Assembly (NCBI RefSeq): GCF_000755245.1
Contig: NZ_BBMP01000026.1
Span: 248,001 to 312,000 of the forward strand
DNA: 64,000 nt
Source of the DNA: Halococcus sediminicola
GTDB taxonomy: Archaea > Halobacteriota > Halobacteria > Halobacteriales > Halococcaceae
Direction of reading: 5' to 3'
Position 1 is the first letter of the stretch; every line of letters starts with the position of its first letter. The notes under the pieces were generated by a model. The model saw only the letters and a program-made list of their open reading frames with translations. It did no database searches and was not told the origin of the DNA. Shown here piece by piece: positions 1 through 8,782 of the stretch. A program made the translations under genes and the position numbers.

Positions 1-1
1 C

Positions 2-160
2 GATGGTGAGGAAACCACGACCGATGGTGGAGGACTGGTCGGGACAGGCGAATCGACCGAAACCGACAGCAGCGGCGCGTTCGGTCCCGGATTCGGGACC
101 GGAGCGGCGGTCGCGGCGGTCCTCGCGCTCGCGGCCATCGCGCTCGCGCGCCGCCGCTGA
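2..160 (+). CDS. C-terminal end of a PGF-CTERM surface protein (5' end outside window)
   Basis: Only the last 52 codons are inside the window. They hold a Thr/Gly/Glu-rich linker, the tripartite PGF-CTERM tail (Pro-Gly-Phe-Gly, a hydrophobic stretch, and a final Arg-Arg-Arg) and a TGA stop. Proteins with this tail are cut and lipid-anchored by archaeosortase A, which is encoded in this window at about 31.1 kb. The product is therefore a cell-surface protein, but its functional domain is not visible. It lies directly upstream of a metal-operator-like site and a glycosyltransferase gene, so it may belong to the same iron-related cluster; that link is inference. Confidence 0.85.
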   Translation, partial: DGEETTTDGGGLVGTGESTETDSSGAFGPGFGTGAAVAAVLALAAIALARRR

Positions 161-161
161 T

Positions 162-175
162 TTCGGCGAGCCTAA
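162..175. promoter_or_regulatory. DtxR/Idr-type operator-like palindrome upstream of GT2 gene
   Basis: TTCGG-CGAG-CCTAA is an imperfect copy (one arm mismatch) of the TTAGG-N4-CCTAA palindrome found three more times between 6.9 and 8.8 kb. It overlaps a TATA-like CCTAAAA stretch 30-38 nt before the ATG of the downstream glycosyltransferase, where a bound repressor would block TBP. The resemblance to haloarchaeal DtxR-family (SirR/Idr1/Idr2) sites is from family knowledge; binding is inferred. Confidence 0.6.
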
Positions 176-208
176 AAACTCAAGTGGGGGTGGGGCGAAC
201 CCGCGCCG

Positions 209-901
209 ATGAGTACATCCAAACCCTACGATTTCGAGGACGTGAGCGTCGTGATGGGCACCTACAACGAGGCGGCCGCCGTCGGGACCGTGCTCGACTC
301 CATCGACGAAGCTACCGACGGCGCGGCCGAGATCGTCTGTGTCGACGGGTCGAGCGACTGCACACCGGAGATCGCCCGCGAGCACGGCGCGCACGTCATC
401 GAACAAGAGCCACGGGGATACGGCGTCGCCGTCGCCCGCGCGCTCCGCGCGGCCAGCCGCCCAGTCATAGTCACGACCGACTGCGACGGGACCTATCCGA
501 TGGACGCGCTCCCCGAGTTTCTCGACGCCATCAATCGGGGCTACGACGTGGTGAGCGGCGACCGACTCTACCACGGGGCGGCGACGATGCCGGCGTTCAA
601 CCGCTTCGGCAACCACGCCTTCGCCGCGCTTGCGAGCGTCCTGTTGGGCGAGCGCGTCCACGATACCACGACCGGGATGCGCGCCTATCGGCGAGAAGTC
701 ATCGAGAACATCGACTGGACCGAGAACACAGGATTGTCGGCCGAACTGCTCGTCCGTCCGCTCGCGCGCGGCTACGCCGTCCGCGAGCATCCCATCGACT
801 ACGGCGAGCGCCTCGGCGAGACCACCCTTGACCCGCTCTCAGGTGGAGCGGCCATCGCGCGCTCGATACTCACGGTTTGTCTCGAAGAGCGCCGTCGGTA
901 G
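209..901 (+). CDS. GT2 family glycosyltransferase (DPM1-like)
   Basis: A 230-residue protein with a GT-A fold glycosyltransferase-2 domain over nearly its whole length. It has the N-terminal nucleotide-binding strand with TYNE (residues 18-21), a VDGSSD motif (45-50) and the metal-binding DCD motif (91-93). There are no C-terminal membrane helices, so it is a cytoplasmic or peripheral enzyme like dolichol-phosphate mannose or glucose synthases that charge a lipid carrier. A metal-operator-like site lies just upstream. It converges on an ArnT-like glycosyltransferase, the class that uses such lipid-linked sugars, which suggests the two act in one surface-glycosylation route. The donor sugar cannot be read from the sequence. 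Confidence 0.88.
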   Translation: MSTSKPYDFEDVSVVMGTYNEAAAVGTVLDSIDEATDGAAEIVCVDGSSDCTPEIAREHGAHVIEQEPRGYGVAVARALRAASRPVIVTTDCDGTYPMDALPEFLDAINRGYDVVSGDRLYHGAATMPAFNRFGNHAFAALASVLLGERVHDTTTGMRAYRREVIENIDWTENTGLSAELLVRPLARGYAVREHPIDYGERLGETTLDPLSGGAAIARSILTVCLEERRR

Positions 902-2932
902 TTATTGGACTGTGAGGTTCGTCGCGACGAACACGCCCTTCCGGGTCGTGGTCGTGCCGCGGCCGTCGCCGCAGCGATAGGCCGGACAGACCTCCGCCGT
1001 CGGCGGCAGCGCGCGGAGACCGCTTTTCCGTTCGTCGACAGGGAGGACGACACGATAGCCGAACCCGCCGGTCGGTCCCCGGTCGACGAACACCGAGAGC
1101 GTGAGCGAGTTCGATAGGGGTATCGAACTTCCATTTACGGGCGTGACCGCTCCCTTCAGTCGGGCGCGCTCGTCGGCGACGAGCCGGAGATCCAAACGCC
1201 CGTTTTCGGGCACGGCGGTGTAGTAGGTCTGATTGTTTCCGCTGGCGAGTCTGACCGTGACGCTCTCGGGCGAGTTCGGGATTCCGAACCGGCTATCGAG
1301 CGCGAGTCGTTCGCCGGCACGAACCTCGATCCGGCGAAGGCGGCCCTCGGAAGCGTCGCCGTCCGTCGGGTTCCACGTTCCGCCGTACGTGTAGCGGTAG
1401 TACGCCCTGTTGGGGTAGGCGTCGACGACCGCGAACTGGTGCTCGGCGAGCGCGTAGACGGTATCGCCGGCGAAATCGGGGTCGTTGCGCAGCGCCTGAA
1501 ACGGGTGGTTGAGCCAGTCGCCGAACGGGGTCGGGAGGAAGACGAGCGCGTTCTCCAGAGACCGATTCTCGAAGGGCTGGTAGGCTGCCTCGTACTCGGC
1601 GGTGACGTTGCGATTCCGTTCGAGCGGGTCGTCCATCGCGGTCGCCGTCACGCCCGCGAGCGCTGCCCCCGCGACGAGGAGACAGATCACGAGCGCGACG
1701 CGCGCGTGTCGCGGAGTGAACCGCTGCCGTGCCAGCCGTCGGAACCGAAGCGCGCCCCGGAGACCGGCGTACGCCGCGAACCCGGACACGGGAACGAGCA
1801 GGTCGAAGTGGTAGTACGGACCCAGAAACGCGACGAGACCCGTTCCCGAACTCTCGAGGTCGCCGAGGATATTGAGATTGCCCCAGAAGAGGACGTTACC
1901 GACGGGAATCGTCACGAACAGGCCGGCGAGCGCCGCGGTTCGGGCGTTTCGCCGCTTTCGAGGAACGAGCGCCAGCACGGTCCCGCAGGCCGCGAGCAGC
2001 GTTCCGAGCGCACCGGCGACGCCCCAGCGGCCGAAAAACGTCGCGAGGACGCGGGCGTTCGCCCGCAGCGCGAGGTCCGGTGTGTACTCGACGCCGTGCC
2101 CGAAGATCTTCCGATGACCGAAGCCGATGCCGTCGAGCGGTGCGAACGCGGCGTACGGGAACGTGAGCGGGTCGCCGGTGACGACGGCGTTGTACCCGAG
2201 CGCGACGAGCACGCCGACGAGACCACCGGCGGCGGTCAGGCCGTTTCGGAAAACCGTGGGCCGTCCCTCCCGGAGCGTCCAGAGCGCGTGGACGATGAAC
2301 GGTGTGGCGAACAGCACGGCCGTGTAGGGCCGGGAAAAGAAGGCGACGCCAATGGAAAGCCCGGCGAACGCCGCCAGTGACCGGCTTCCAGTGCGGTCGG
2401 CGCGGAGATACGCCGCTGCGAACAGCAGGTTCCACAGCGTCGTCGGCGCGTACGAGAGAAACGTCGAGGAGTTGATGACGAACAGCGGCGAGAGAAAGAG
2501 CAACGCGCCCGCGAGGAGACCCGTGGCGCGCGCGAACCGCCGACCCTCGTGGCGGAACGTTTCGGCGACGACGAGGGAGAGGAGGGAGACGTTTGCCGCC
2601 GCGATGGTGACGAGCGCGAGGCGATACTCGCCCAAAAAGCGGCCGACGGCGAACATCGCCGCCGACACGGGGGCGTATTTGGGATAGAGGCCCCGCTCGC
2701 TCTCGACGAAAAACCACGGCCGGAACGCTTCGGGGGCCGGTGGTTCGAGGAAGAGTTGCCCGTCGAGCAGCATGCCGGCTTGCTGGAGATAGACGCCTTC
2801 GTCGTGGTTCAGCGAGAGATACGGAAAGACGGTCGTCGAGAGGGTCCAGACCACGAGCGCGCCGGCCAGCGCGAGGGCGAGCGCCGCGAGACCGAATCGG
2901 TGCCTGTGGAGTCGCTGGCCGAGCCGTCCCAT
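902..2932 (-). CDS. ArnT/PMT-like (GT39-type) membrane glycosyltransferase
   Basis: A 676-residue polytopic membrane protein with about 10-12 hydrophobic helices in the first 450 residues and a C-terminal extracytoplasmic domain. The first outer loop carries the acidic HDEGVY motif typical of GT-C transferases (ArnT, PMT, AglS-like) that use lipid-linked sugars outside the membrane. I chose the ATG whose A is the last base of the TGA of the upstream ABC ATPase (TGATG overlap); a second ATG 18 nt further upstream is possible. The overlap makes it the last gene of the iron-transport operon, an unusual place for a glycosyltransferase. Acceptor and sugar are unknown. Confidence 0.8.
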   Translation of the reverse strand: MGRLGQRLHRHRFGLAALALALAGALVVWTLSTTVFPYLSLNHDEGVYLQQAGMLLDGQLFLEPPAPEAFRPWFFVESERGLYPKYAPVSAAMFAVGRFLGEYRLALVTIAAANVSLLSLVVAETFRHEGRRFARATGLLAGALLFLSPLFVINSSTFLSYAPTTLWNLLFAAAYLRADRTGSRSLAAFAGLSIGVAFFSRPYTAVLFATPFIVHALWTLREGRPTVFRNGLTAAGGLVGVLVALGYNAVVTGDPLTFPYAAFAPLDGIGFGHRKIFGHGVEYTPDLALRANARVLATFFGRWGVAGALGTLLAACGTVLALVPRKRRNARTAALAGLFVTIPVGNVLFWGNLNILGDLESSGTGLVAFLGPYYHFDLLVPVSGFAAYAGLRGALRFRRLARQRFTPRHARVALVICLLVAGAALAGVTATAMDDPLERNRNVTAEYEAAYQPFENRSLENALVFLPTPFGDWLNHPFQALRNDPDFAGDTVYALAEHQFAVVDAYPNRAYYRYTYGGTWNPTDGDASEGRLRRIEVRAGERLALDSRFGIPNSPESVTVRLASGNNQTYYTAVPENGRLDLRLVADERARLKGAVTPVNGSSIPLSNSLTLSVFVDRGPTGGFGYRVVLPVDERKSGLRALPPTAEVCPAYRCGDGRGTTTTRKGVFVATNLTVQ

Positions 2933-4104
2933 CACTCGGCGGGATACCACGCGAGCGTGTGGTCGGCGACGAACGCGACGGTCACGCGCTGGTCGAGATG
3001 GATGTCGGTCGTGTGGTTGTGTTCACAGTGAACGACGTCACCGGTGTCGAGTTCGACGCGATAGACGAACGACGAGCCGGTGTACTGACGGTGGACGACG
3101 CGACCGTTGCCGCCCTCACCCTCGACCGGGTTCGCCCGGAGGTCGTCCGGTCGCACGAGTACGTCGATGTCCGTCCCCGCATAATCGTCGGTGAGTCCCT
3201 GCATGCGCGCGGTCTCGAAGGTGTCGATGGCCGTCTCGACGCCCGTCGTCTCGACGTGGCCCGAGAGGAAGCCCGCCCGTCCGAGGAACTCGGCGACGAA
3301 CCGGGACTCTGGCTGTTCGAAGACGACCTCGGGCCGGCCGACCTGTTCGAGGCGGCCGTCGTTCAGGACGGCGACCCGATCTGAGATCGACAACGCCTCC
3401 TCCTGGTCGTGAGTTACCGACACCGCCGTGACGCCCGCCGCGTCCAGGATTCGGCGGACCTCCTCACGCATCCGCACGCGCAGGCGCACGTCCAGATTCG
3501 AGAAGGGTTCGTCGAGCAGCAGGATATCCGGTTCGGGCGCGAGCGCGCGGGCGAGCGCGACGCGCTGTTGTTGCCCGCCCGAAAGCTGGTCGGGCGTTCG
3601 GTCGCCGAACGATTCGAGACCCACGAGGTCGAGCAGTTCGGCCACACGGTCGTCTTTCTCCCCGGCGTCGGCGTCGGTGAGACCGAACGCGACGTTCTCC
3701 GTGACGGTCATGTGCGGAAAGAGCGCGAAGTCCTGGAAGACGATGCCGACGTCACGGTCTTCGGGGTCAACTGAACGACGCTCGTCGGCGACGCGCTCGC
3801 CATCGAGGGTGATCGTTCCCGCACTGGGTGTTTCGAGACCGGCGATCATCCGCAGGGTCGTCGTCTTCCCGCAACCGGAGGGACCGAGCAGCGTCAGCAG
3901 TTCGCCCTCGCGGACCGACAGCGAGAGGTCTCTCACGGCGGTCTCGGCCCCGTACTCCTTGCACGCGCCAGTGAGTTCGAGGACCGCATCGCCGGTTTCG
4001 CCGGTCGCTGCCGCCGTATCGCCCGTGTCGGTCGCGGCGGACCCGCGCGAGCGGTCGGTCGCGGCCTCGGGATACGGTTCGTGTGTGGTTTTACCGGACA
4101 TCAT
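2932..4104 (-). CDS. Ferric iron ABC transporter ATP-binding protein (FbpC-like)
   Basis: A 390-residue ABC ATPase. After a 40-residue acidic, low-complexity N-terminal extension it shows Walker A GPSGCGKTT (about 74-82), Q-loop VFQD (about 122-125), signature LSGGQQQR (174-181), Walker B ILLLDEP (194-200), the VTHDQ switch histidine and a C-terminal TOBE-like region. This is the CUT1/FbpC-type layout of iron(III), sulfate and thiamine importers. It overlaps the permease gene upstream by 14 nt and the glycosyltransferase gene downstream by 1 nt, so it is the third gene of a four-gene operon. Iron is assigned from the binding-protein motif and the operator. Confidence 0.9.
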   Translation of the reverse strand: MMSGKTTHEPYPEAATDRSRGSAATDTGDTAAATGETGDAVLELTGACKEYGAETAVRDLSLSVREGELLTLLGPSGCGKTTTLRMIAGLETPSAGTITLDGERVADERRSVDPEDRDVGIVFQDFALFPHMTVTENVAFGLTDADAGEKDDRVAELLDLVGLESFGDRTPDQLSGGQQQRVALARALAPEPDILLLDEPFSNLDVRLRVRMREEVRRILDAAGVTAVSVTHDQEEALSISDRVAVLNDGRLEQVGRPEVVFEQPESRFVAEFLGRAGFLSGHVETTGVETAIDTFETARMQGLTDDYAGTDIDVLVRPDDLRANPVEGEGGNGRVVHRQYTGSSFVYRVELDTGDVVHCEHNHTTDIHLDQRVTVAFVADHTLAWYPAE

Positions 4105-5692
4105 CGCCCTCCTGCGTGAGGATGACGAGCATCGAGAGTCCGGAGACGGCGACGAGCACGAGCGCCGGTACGGCCGCCGCCCCGTAATACCCTGCGCCTT
4201 GGACCTGCCAGATGTACGTCACGAGCGTCTTGAACTCCGTGGGGTGCAAGAGGAGCGTCGCGGGTAACTCCTTCATCGTGGTGAGAAAGACCAGCGCCGC
4301 GCCCGCGACGACGCCCGGCGCGATCAGCGGGAGCGTCACGCGCCGAAAGGTCGAAAGCGGCGAGTGGCCGAGCGTGCGCGCGGCTTCGAGCAGCGAGCCA
4401 TCGACGTGCAGTACCGACGACTGTGTGGTGCCGACCGCCTGCGGGAGGAATCGCACGACGTAGGCGAAGACCAGCAGGGGAAGGGTCTGGTAGAGTCCGG
4501 GCAGGTAACGCACGCCGAAGTAGACGAGCGCGAAGCCGATGACGATACCAGGTGCGGCGTAGCCGAGATAGGTCATCCGGTCGAACAGGTCGGTGAGGGG
4601 GCCGTCGGTCCGCGCCGAGAGGTAGCCGACCGGCAGCGCCGCAAGCGTCGCCACGAGCGCCGCGAGCGCCGCGACGGCCACGGAATTGAGCCCATAGGAC
4701 CACTGGAAGGTGAAGCCACCGGCCGAATAGCCCGGTCCGCCGCGGAACAGCCACATCGCCAGCACGCCGAGCGGGACGAGCAGACACAGCGCGACGACCA
4801 GCGCACAGAACGCGAGCGCCGGCCACTTCCAGCCGCCCAGCGAGATGGTGGTGCCGCGCCGCCCGCCCGCGTAGGCGTTCCCGTCGTCGGTCGAGAGGTG
4901 CGACTCGACAGCGAGGATGGCGACGGTGAGACCCAGTAAAAGCACCGACAGGAGCGCCGCCCGGTCCTGGCCGAAGGCGTTGTACTCGACGAATATCATG
5001 CGCGTGAAGACATCATAATGCATGATAGAAGGAGTGCCGAAATCCGAGAGGGTATAGAGACCCACGAGGAGCGCGCCGGCGGCGATGCCCGGCGCGATCT
5101 GGGGCAGGACGATACGGCGAAACGCGCCGAGATAGGAGTGGTTCAGGGTTCGGGCAGCCTCGACTTGCGAGGCGTCGAACGAGAGCAGCGCCGCGCGCGT
5201 GGTGAGGAAGACGTAGGGATAGACGAACAACGTGAGGACCAACACCGTTCCCTGCAGTCCGTAGATGGTCGGAATCGACTCGATTCCGAGCGGCGCGAGC
5301 AGGTCGGCGAGGGTGCCCCGCGGACCGAACGCCGAGACGAACGCGAACGCACCGATGTAGCTCGGTACCACGAGAGGAAGTGCCAGCACGACGGTCCAGA
5401 AGCGCCGAAACGGAAGATCGGTGCGCGCGGTCAGCACCGCGAGCGGCACGCCGAGCAGTACCGAGCCGGCGGTGACCGCCGCCACCAGCAGCGCGCTGTT
5501 GACCGTGATCTGCACCGTGGATGGCGATGAAAGGAGTGAGAGCGCGCTCCCGATGCCCATGTCGAACGCGCGGACGACGAGCCACGCGATCGGTGCGACG
5601 ACCGCGAGTGCGATCACCCCGGCGAGCGCCAGCAGTCCCCCTCTGAGGACGGTTGCACGGTCGATATCGATACGACTCTGGAGAGTGCTCAT
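4091..5692 (-). CDS. Ferric iron ABC transporter permease (FbpB-like, fused double domain)
   Basis: A 533-residue permease made of two homologous six-helix halves, as in FbpB, CysTW-fusion and ThiP-type importers. Each half has an EAA loop that docks the ATPase: EAARTLNHSYLGAFRR in the first half and EAARTLGHSPLSTFRR in the second. It begins 1 nt after the substrate-binding gene ends, and its TAA lies inside the 5' end of the ATPase gene, indicating translational coupling. As a fused double permease it needs no second permease gene, and none is present. It forms the cytoplasmic-membrane channel for the iron delivered by the lipoprotein encoded upstream. Confidence 0.9.
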   Translation of the reverse strand: MSTLQSRIDIDRATVLRGGLLALAGVIALAVVAPIAWLVVRAFDMGIGSALSLLSSPSTVQITVNSALLVAAVTAGSVLLGVPLAVLTARTDLPFRRFWTVVLALPLVVPSYIGAFAFVSAFGPRGTLADLLAPLGIESIPTIYGLQGTVLVLTLFVYPYVFLTTRAALLSFDASQVEAARTLNHSYLGAFRRIVLPQIAPGIAAGALLVGLYTLSDFGTPSIMHYDVFTRMIFVEYNAFGQDRAALLSVLLLGLTVAILAVESHLSTDDGNAYAGGRRGTTISLGGWKWPALAFCALVVALCLLVPLGVLAMWLFRGGPGYSAGGFTFQWSYGLNSVAVAALAALVATLAALPVGYLSARTDGPLTDLFDRMTYLGYAAPGIVIGFALVYFGVRYLPGLYQTLPLLVFAYVVRFLPQAVGTTQSSVLHVDGSLLEAARTLGHSPLSTFRRVTLPLIAPGVVAGAALVFLTTMKELPATLLLHPTEFKTLVTYIWQVQGAGYYGAAAVPALVLVAVSGLSMLVILTQEGDDVR

Positions 5693-5693
5693 C

Positions 5694-6968
5694 TCAGAGC
5701 ACTCCGGTCTCGCGCATGAGTTTCAGGGTAGGTTCGAGGTTCGAGAGCTTGGCGAGCTTTATCTGAGGGGGATTGAGTTCGTCGATGGTCGGCAACCCAC
5801 CCACCGGCGGCACGCCCGGGATCATCGGGTAGGCGAACGTCCGGGTGGCGAAGAACTCCTGGGCCTCGGCGGTCAGGAGGTGTTGGACGAAGTTCGTGGC
5901 GAGCTGGCGGTTGTCCGTTCCCTTGATAACCTCGACGCCAGCGGCGTTGATGAGCGCGCCCGCGTCGCCCTTCGTGAAGGCGAGTTCGATGGGGGCCTTC
6001 GGGCGGGCGGCCTTGACGCGCAGCGCGTAGTAGTGGTTGGCGAAGCCCGCGGCGAGTTCGCCGTCGGCGACGGCGTTCGAGACGAGGAATTCGTCGGGAT
6101 ACTCGGAGATTCCCTGCTCCTGCATCCCCGTGAGCCAGTTCTTCGTCTGCTTCTTTCCACGGAGCAGCCGCATCGCCGTGACGAACGACTGGAAGGCTCC
6201 ATAAGTGGGTGCCCAGCCCATCGATCCCTGCAACTGCTTGGAATCGGTGAACTTCTGTACCTTCTGCGGTACTTGCTTCGCCGAGAGCTTGTTCGTGTTG
6301 TAGGGCACGCTGCGCGCGCGCCCGGCGACACCAACCCACTGGTCGTTCGGATGGAATTCCTTGGGGACCGGCTTGACGACCTTCTTCGGGAGCTTCACGG
6401 TCGCATCATTGTCGGCGACGACGCCGAGCGCGCCGAGGTCCACCGCCCAGAAGACATCGGCCTTCGACGAGCCACTCTGGACCTCGGTGATGAGGGTGTT
6501 CGCGAGCTGTGAGGAGGAGGCCGTCCGGAGTTTCACGTCGAAGTTCGGGTACATCCGCTGGAGCAGATCCAGAAACTGGGTGTAGAGGCCGCCCTCGCCG
6601 CCGCCGAGGTAGATGCTGAGTTGGCCCGAGAGGTCGGGCAGGTCGTCGATGCGTGGTCCCTTGAGGGGTGGGCGGCTCTCGACGAGCGGCCCCGATCCCC
6701 TGAACGAGTTGATGCCGACCGATTCGTTCGCGCTTACGTTGCCGGTACCGGCCGAGCCGTTCGTCCTCCCAGAGGCGTTGCCGGTTGCGTTTCCGGTGCC
6801 GTTCGCCCCGCTCGCGTTGGAGCCGCCACCGCCGGACGAACAGCCGGCGACCAGCGCGCCCCCGGCCACGGCGGCCGACGAGCGGAGAAATCGTCTGCGT
6901 CCCAGCGGGGAGCCGTTCGCACTCTCGCGCCCATCCACCGTGGCGTCGTCGCCAGCGCGTCGCGTCAT
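5694..6968 (-). CDS. Ferric iron ABC transporter substrate-binding lipoprotein (FbpA/FutA-like)
   Basis: A 424-residue exported protein. A Tat motif (GRRRFLRSS, about 23-31) leads into a hydrophobic stretch and lipobox with Cys43. A 50-residue Gly/Asn/Ser linker follows, then a periplasmic-binding-protein type 2 domain. The sequence FANHYYA (about 309-315) contains the paired tyrosines that coordinate Fe(III) in FbpA/FutA proteins, the strongest evidence for iron as ligand. It is the first gene of a four-gene operon and has a perfect TTAGG-N4-CCTAA operator 14 nt before its ATG, overlapping a TATA-like T-run. Expression is therefore probably induced when iron is scarce. Confidence 0.92.
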   Translation of the reverse strand: MTRRAGDDATVDGRESANGSPLGRRRFLRSSAAVAGGALVAGCSSGGGGSNASGANGTGNATGNASGRTNGSAGTGNVSANESVGINSFRGSGPLVESRPPLKGPRIDDLPDLSGQLSIYLGGGEGGLYTQFLDLLQRMYPNFDVKLRTASSSQLANTLITEVQSGSSKADVFWAVDLGALGVVADNDATVKLPKKVVKPVPKEFHPNDQWVGVAGRARSVPYNTNKLSAKQVPQKVQKFTDSKQLQGSMGWAPTYGAFQSFVTAMRLLRGKKQTKNWLTGMQEQGISEYPDEFLVSNAVADGELAAGFANHYYALRVKAARPKAPIELAFTKGDAGALINAAGVEVIKGTDNRQLATNFVQHLLTAEAQEFFATRTFAYPMIPGVPPVGGLPTIDELNPPQIKLAKLSNLEPTLKLMRETGVL

Positions 6969-6981
6969 TGGATACTATGAT

Positions 6982-6995
6982 TTAGGACAGCCTAA
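6982..6995. promoter_or_regulatory. DtxR/Idr-type operator upstream of the fbp-like operon
   Basis: TTAGG-ACAG-CCTAA has perfect 5-bp inverted arms. It lies 14 nt before the start codon of the iron-binding protein on the minus strand and overlaps the TTTTTAG stretch at the TATA position of a leaderless transcript. Same spacing and arms as the sites at 7548 and 8783. Confidence 0.8.
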
Positions 6996-7019
6996 AAACT
7001 CTGTCGCTCCGAAGCCGGC

Positions 7020-7529
7020 CTACCCCTGTTTCGTCGCTTCGATGGTCTCGTGCATGCCCAGTTTGTAGTGGTCTTCGGTCTCACCCTCCTCCTCTTCGAC
7101 GATGAGACAGGCGAGTTCGTACGTGCCGGGATCGAGTTTCGTCCGCAGTTTCTTGCTCGTTCCCTTGGCGATGTCGTCCACCTCGTCGAGTTTCTCGTAG
7201 GCACCGTCGTCGTTGCGCTGCCTGACGACCAGTTCGTGGACCTCGTGGCCCTCGTTGACGGCGTCGAACGTCACGTTCCCTGCCGGCACCGACTTCGCGT
7301 CGGGCTTGACCCGCCACTCCTTCAGAACGACGCGCACCTTCCGGTCGCCGGAACCACTCCCATTGGCACTTCCGTTGCTCCCACTCCCGTCGGTGCTGCT
7401 TCCGTTCGCACCGCTGTCGTTTCCACCGGTCTGTGCGCCGCCGGTACAGCCGGCGAGTCCGGCCGCCGCGACGAGGCTTGCTACACCACCCTTCAGCACC
7501 GTCCGTCGGTCGAAATCGTGTCCTTTCAT
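7020..7529 (-). CDS. Tat-exported cupredoxin-domain lipoprotein
   Basis: A 169-residue protein with a Tat signal (DRRTVLKGG, about 7-15), lipobox ending in Cys28, a Gly/Asn/Ser linker (about 30-62) and a plastocyanin-like beta domain. Candidate type-1 metal ligands are His95 or His98, Cys141, His154 and Met159, with the final H-x4-M spacing typical of cupredoxins. It stands alone between the iron ABC operon and the GT75-like gene, all on the same strand, and has its own metal-operator palindrome 19 nt upstream of the ATG. Related cupredoxin domains occur in bacterial iron uptake systems (for example EfeO), so an oxidase or electron-transfer role in iron acquisition is possible but unproven. 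Confidence 0.82.
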   Translation of the reverse strand: MKGHDFDRRTVLKGGVASLVAAAGLAGCTGGAQTGGNDSGANGSSTDGSGSNGSANGSGSGDRKVRVVLKEWRVKPDAKSVPAGNVTFDAVNEGHEVHELVVRQRNDDGAYEKLDEVDDIAKGTSKKLRTKLDPGTYELACLIVEEEEGETEDHYKLGMHETIEATKQG

Positions 7530-7547
7530 TGTCGGTCGCCGGCCTTT

Positions 7548-7561
7548 TTAGGCTGGCCTAA
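7548..7561. promoter_or_regulatory. DtxR/Idr-type operator upstream of the cupredoxin lipoprotein gene
   Basis: TTAGG-CTGG-CCTAA, perfect 5-bp arms, extended by flanking T and A runs on both sides. It lies 19 nt before the cupredoxin start codon (minus strand), in the TATA region. The nearest plus-strand gene is more than 1 kb away, so the cupredoxin gene is the target. Confidence 0.8.
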
Positions 7562-7598
7562 AACGAGGTGATGGAGCGCGAGTGTTATACCTGCCGAT

Positions 7599-8765
7599 TC
7601 AGTCGTCGGCGCTGGCGGCGGTCGGCACGGCGACCGAACCGGGTTCGAGGGCGTCGAGACAGGACAGCCAGTCGTGCATGTACTTGCCGACGTACGGGAG
7701 GAACTCGCCGTTCTCGCAGTCGCTCCAGTCGTGGGCGACGAGCGCGTCGGCCATCGCGGCGTACGCCTCGGCATAGGAATCCGCATCCGCCGCTGCATCG
7801 TCGACGACACGCCAGAGGTCCTCGTTGATTTCGAGCGCGGGGAGTTCCGAACGGAGGTCGTCGAACGTCGAGCGCTTGGCCTTGTTGTGTTGGCAGAGCG
7901 GCCCGCCAGTGACGATTTCCGTACCCACGACGTCACAGGCGCGCTTGAGGAAGACGCCGCTCCAGATGTCGTCGAACCGGCCCACGTCCCAGGGGTTGTC
8001 GTCCATCGGAAGCTGATAGAACGCGGGGATCACCTCGCGCCGGAAGGCGAGGTTCATCGAGCAGAGCGTGAGATACTGACCCTCTGCGGCGACGAATTTC
8101 CCCCCGAAATCCGCCTTCGAGAGGCGGGTCTCGGCCTGTCCCCGGAGATCACCGTCGGCGAGAATCCGGGCGGCATCGAGATCGGGGACGTTGGTCCACA
8201 AACCTTGGGAGGCGACGACGTTCGTGGCGCGCGTGCGGTCGGTCTCGACTTGCTCGTCCATCGCCGAATAGGGGTAGCCACGCGGATAGAGACCGTGTTC
8301 GTCGGCGTTCTCGTGGAGAACGTTCACCCACTGCTCGTCCGAGCGGACGCGCTCGACGTCGCCTTCGTACTCCAGATTCGAGAGATGCGTGCCGAAGAAG
8401 TCCTCGTCGGTGTGTGGGCGGGTGTCGTCGTCGATGAAAATCCCATACTGAAACTCGTTCGCCCAGCAGTAGAGCAGCCCGAAACTCGTCTGGGCGTGGC
8501 TCGCGGCGGGCACGAGGTGGGAGAACTCCGCGATGCCTTGCGTGCGATACCACTCCTCGCGGGCGGCACCATCGAAGACCGTCCCCGAGAGAGCGAGATC
8601 GTCGAGCATCGTTTCCATCGCGTCGGTATCACAGAAGTCCTCGGTCACGAGCACGGCGTGGAGACGGTCGGTATCGAAGTCGTGTTTGCGGGCGTTTGCG
8701 GCGTAGGCGCGGACGCACTCGAACTCGCGTATCGTGGGGACGACGACACAGATGTCGGCGGTCAT
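7599..8765 (-). CDS. GT75-like (reversibly glycosylated polypeptide / alpha-1,4-glucan-protein synthase family) protein
   Basis: A 388-residue soluble protein resembling the RGP/UDP-arabinopyranose mutase family. It has an N-terminal CVVVPTIRE nucleotide-binding strand, a FIDDDTRPH metal/nucleotide motif (DDD at about 112-114) and a conserved YPRGYPYS segment. In plants this family interconverts UDP-sugars or self-glycosylates; the archaeal substrate is not known. It has no signal or membrane helix, so it would act in the cytoplasm, perhaps making a nucleotide sugar for the neighbouring transferases. A perfect metal-operator palindrome lies 18 nt upstream of its ATG, placing it with the iron cluster. 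Confidence 0.78.
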   Translation of the reverse strand: MTADICVVVPTIREFECVRAYAANARKHDFDTDRLHAVLVTEDFCDTDAMETMLDDLALSGTVFDGAAREEWYRTQGIAEFSHLVPAASHAQTSFGLLYCWANEFQYGIFIDDDTRPHTDEDFFGTHLSNLEYEGDVERVRSDEQWVNVLHENADEHGLYPRGYPYSAMDEQVETDRTRATNVVASQGLWTNVPDLDAARILADGDLRGQAETRLSKADFGGKFVAAEGQYLTLCSMNLAFRREVIPAFYQLPMDDNPWDVGRFDDIWSGVFLKRACDVVGTEIVTGGPLCQHNKAKRSTFDDLRSELPALEINEDLWRVVDDAAADADSYAEAYAAMADALVAHDWSDCENGEFLPYVGKYMHDWLSCLDALEPGSVAVPTAASADD

Positions 8766-8782
8766 TGTGATGTCGCGTGTTT

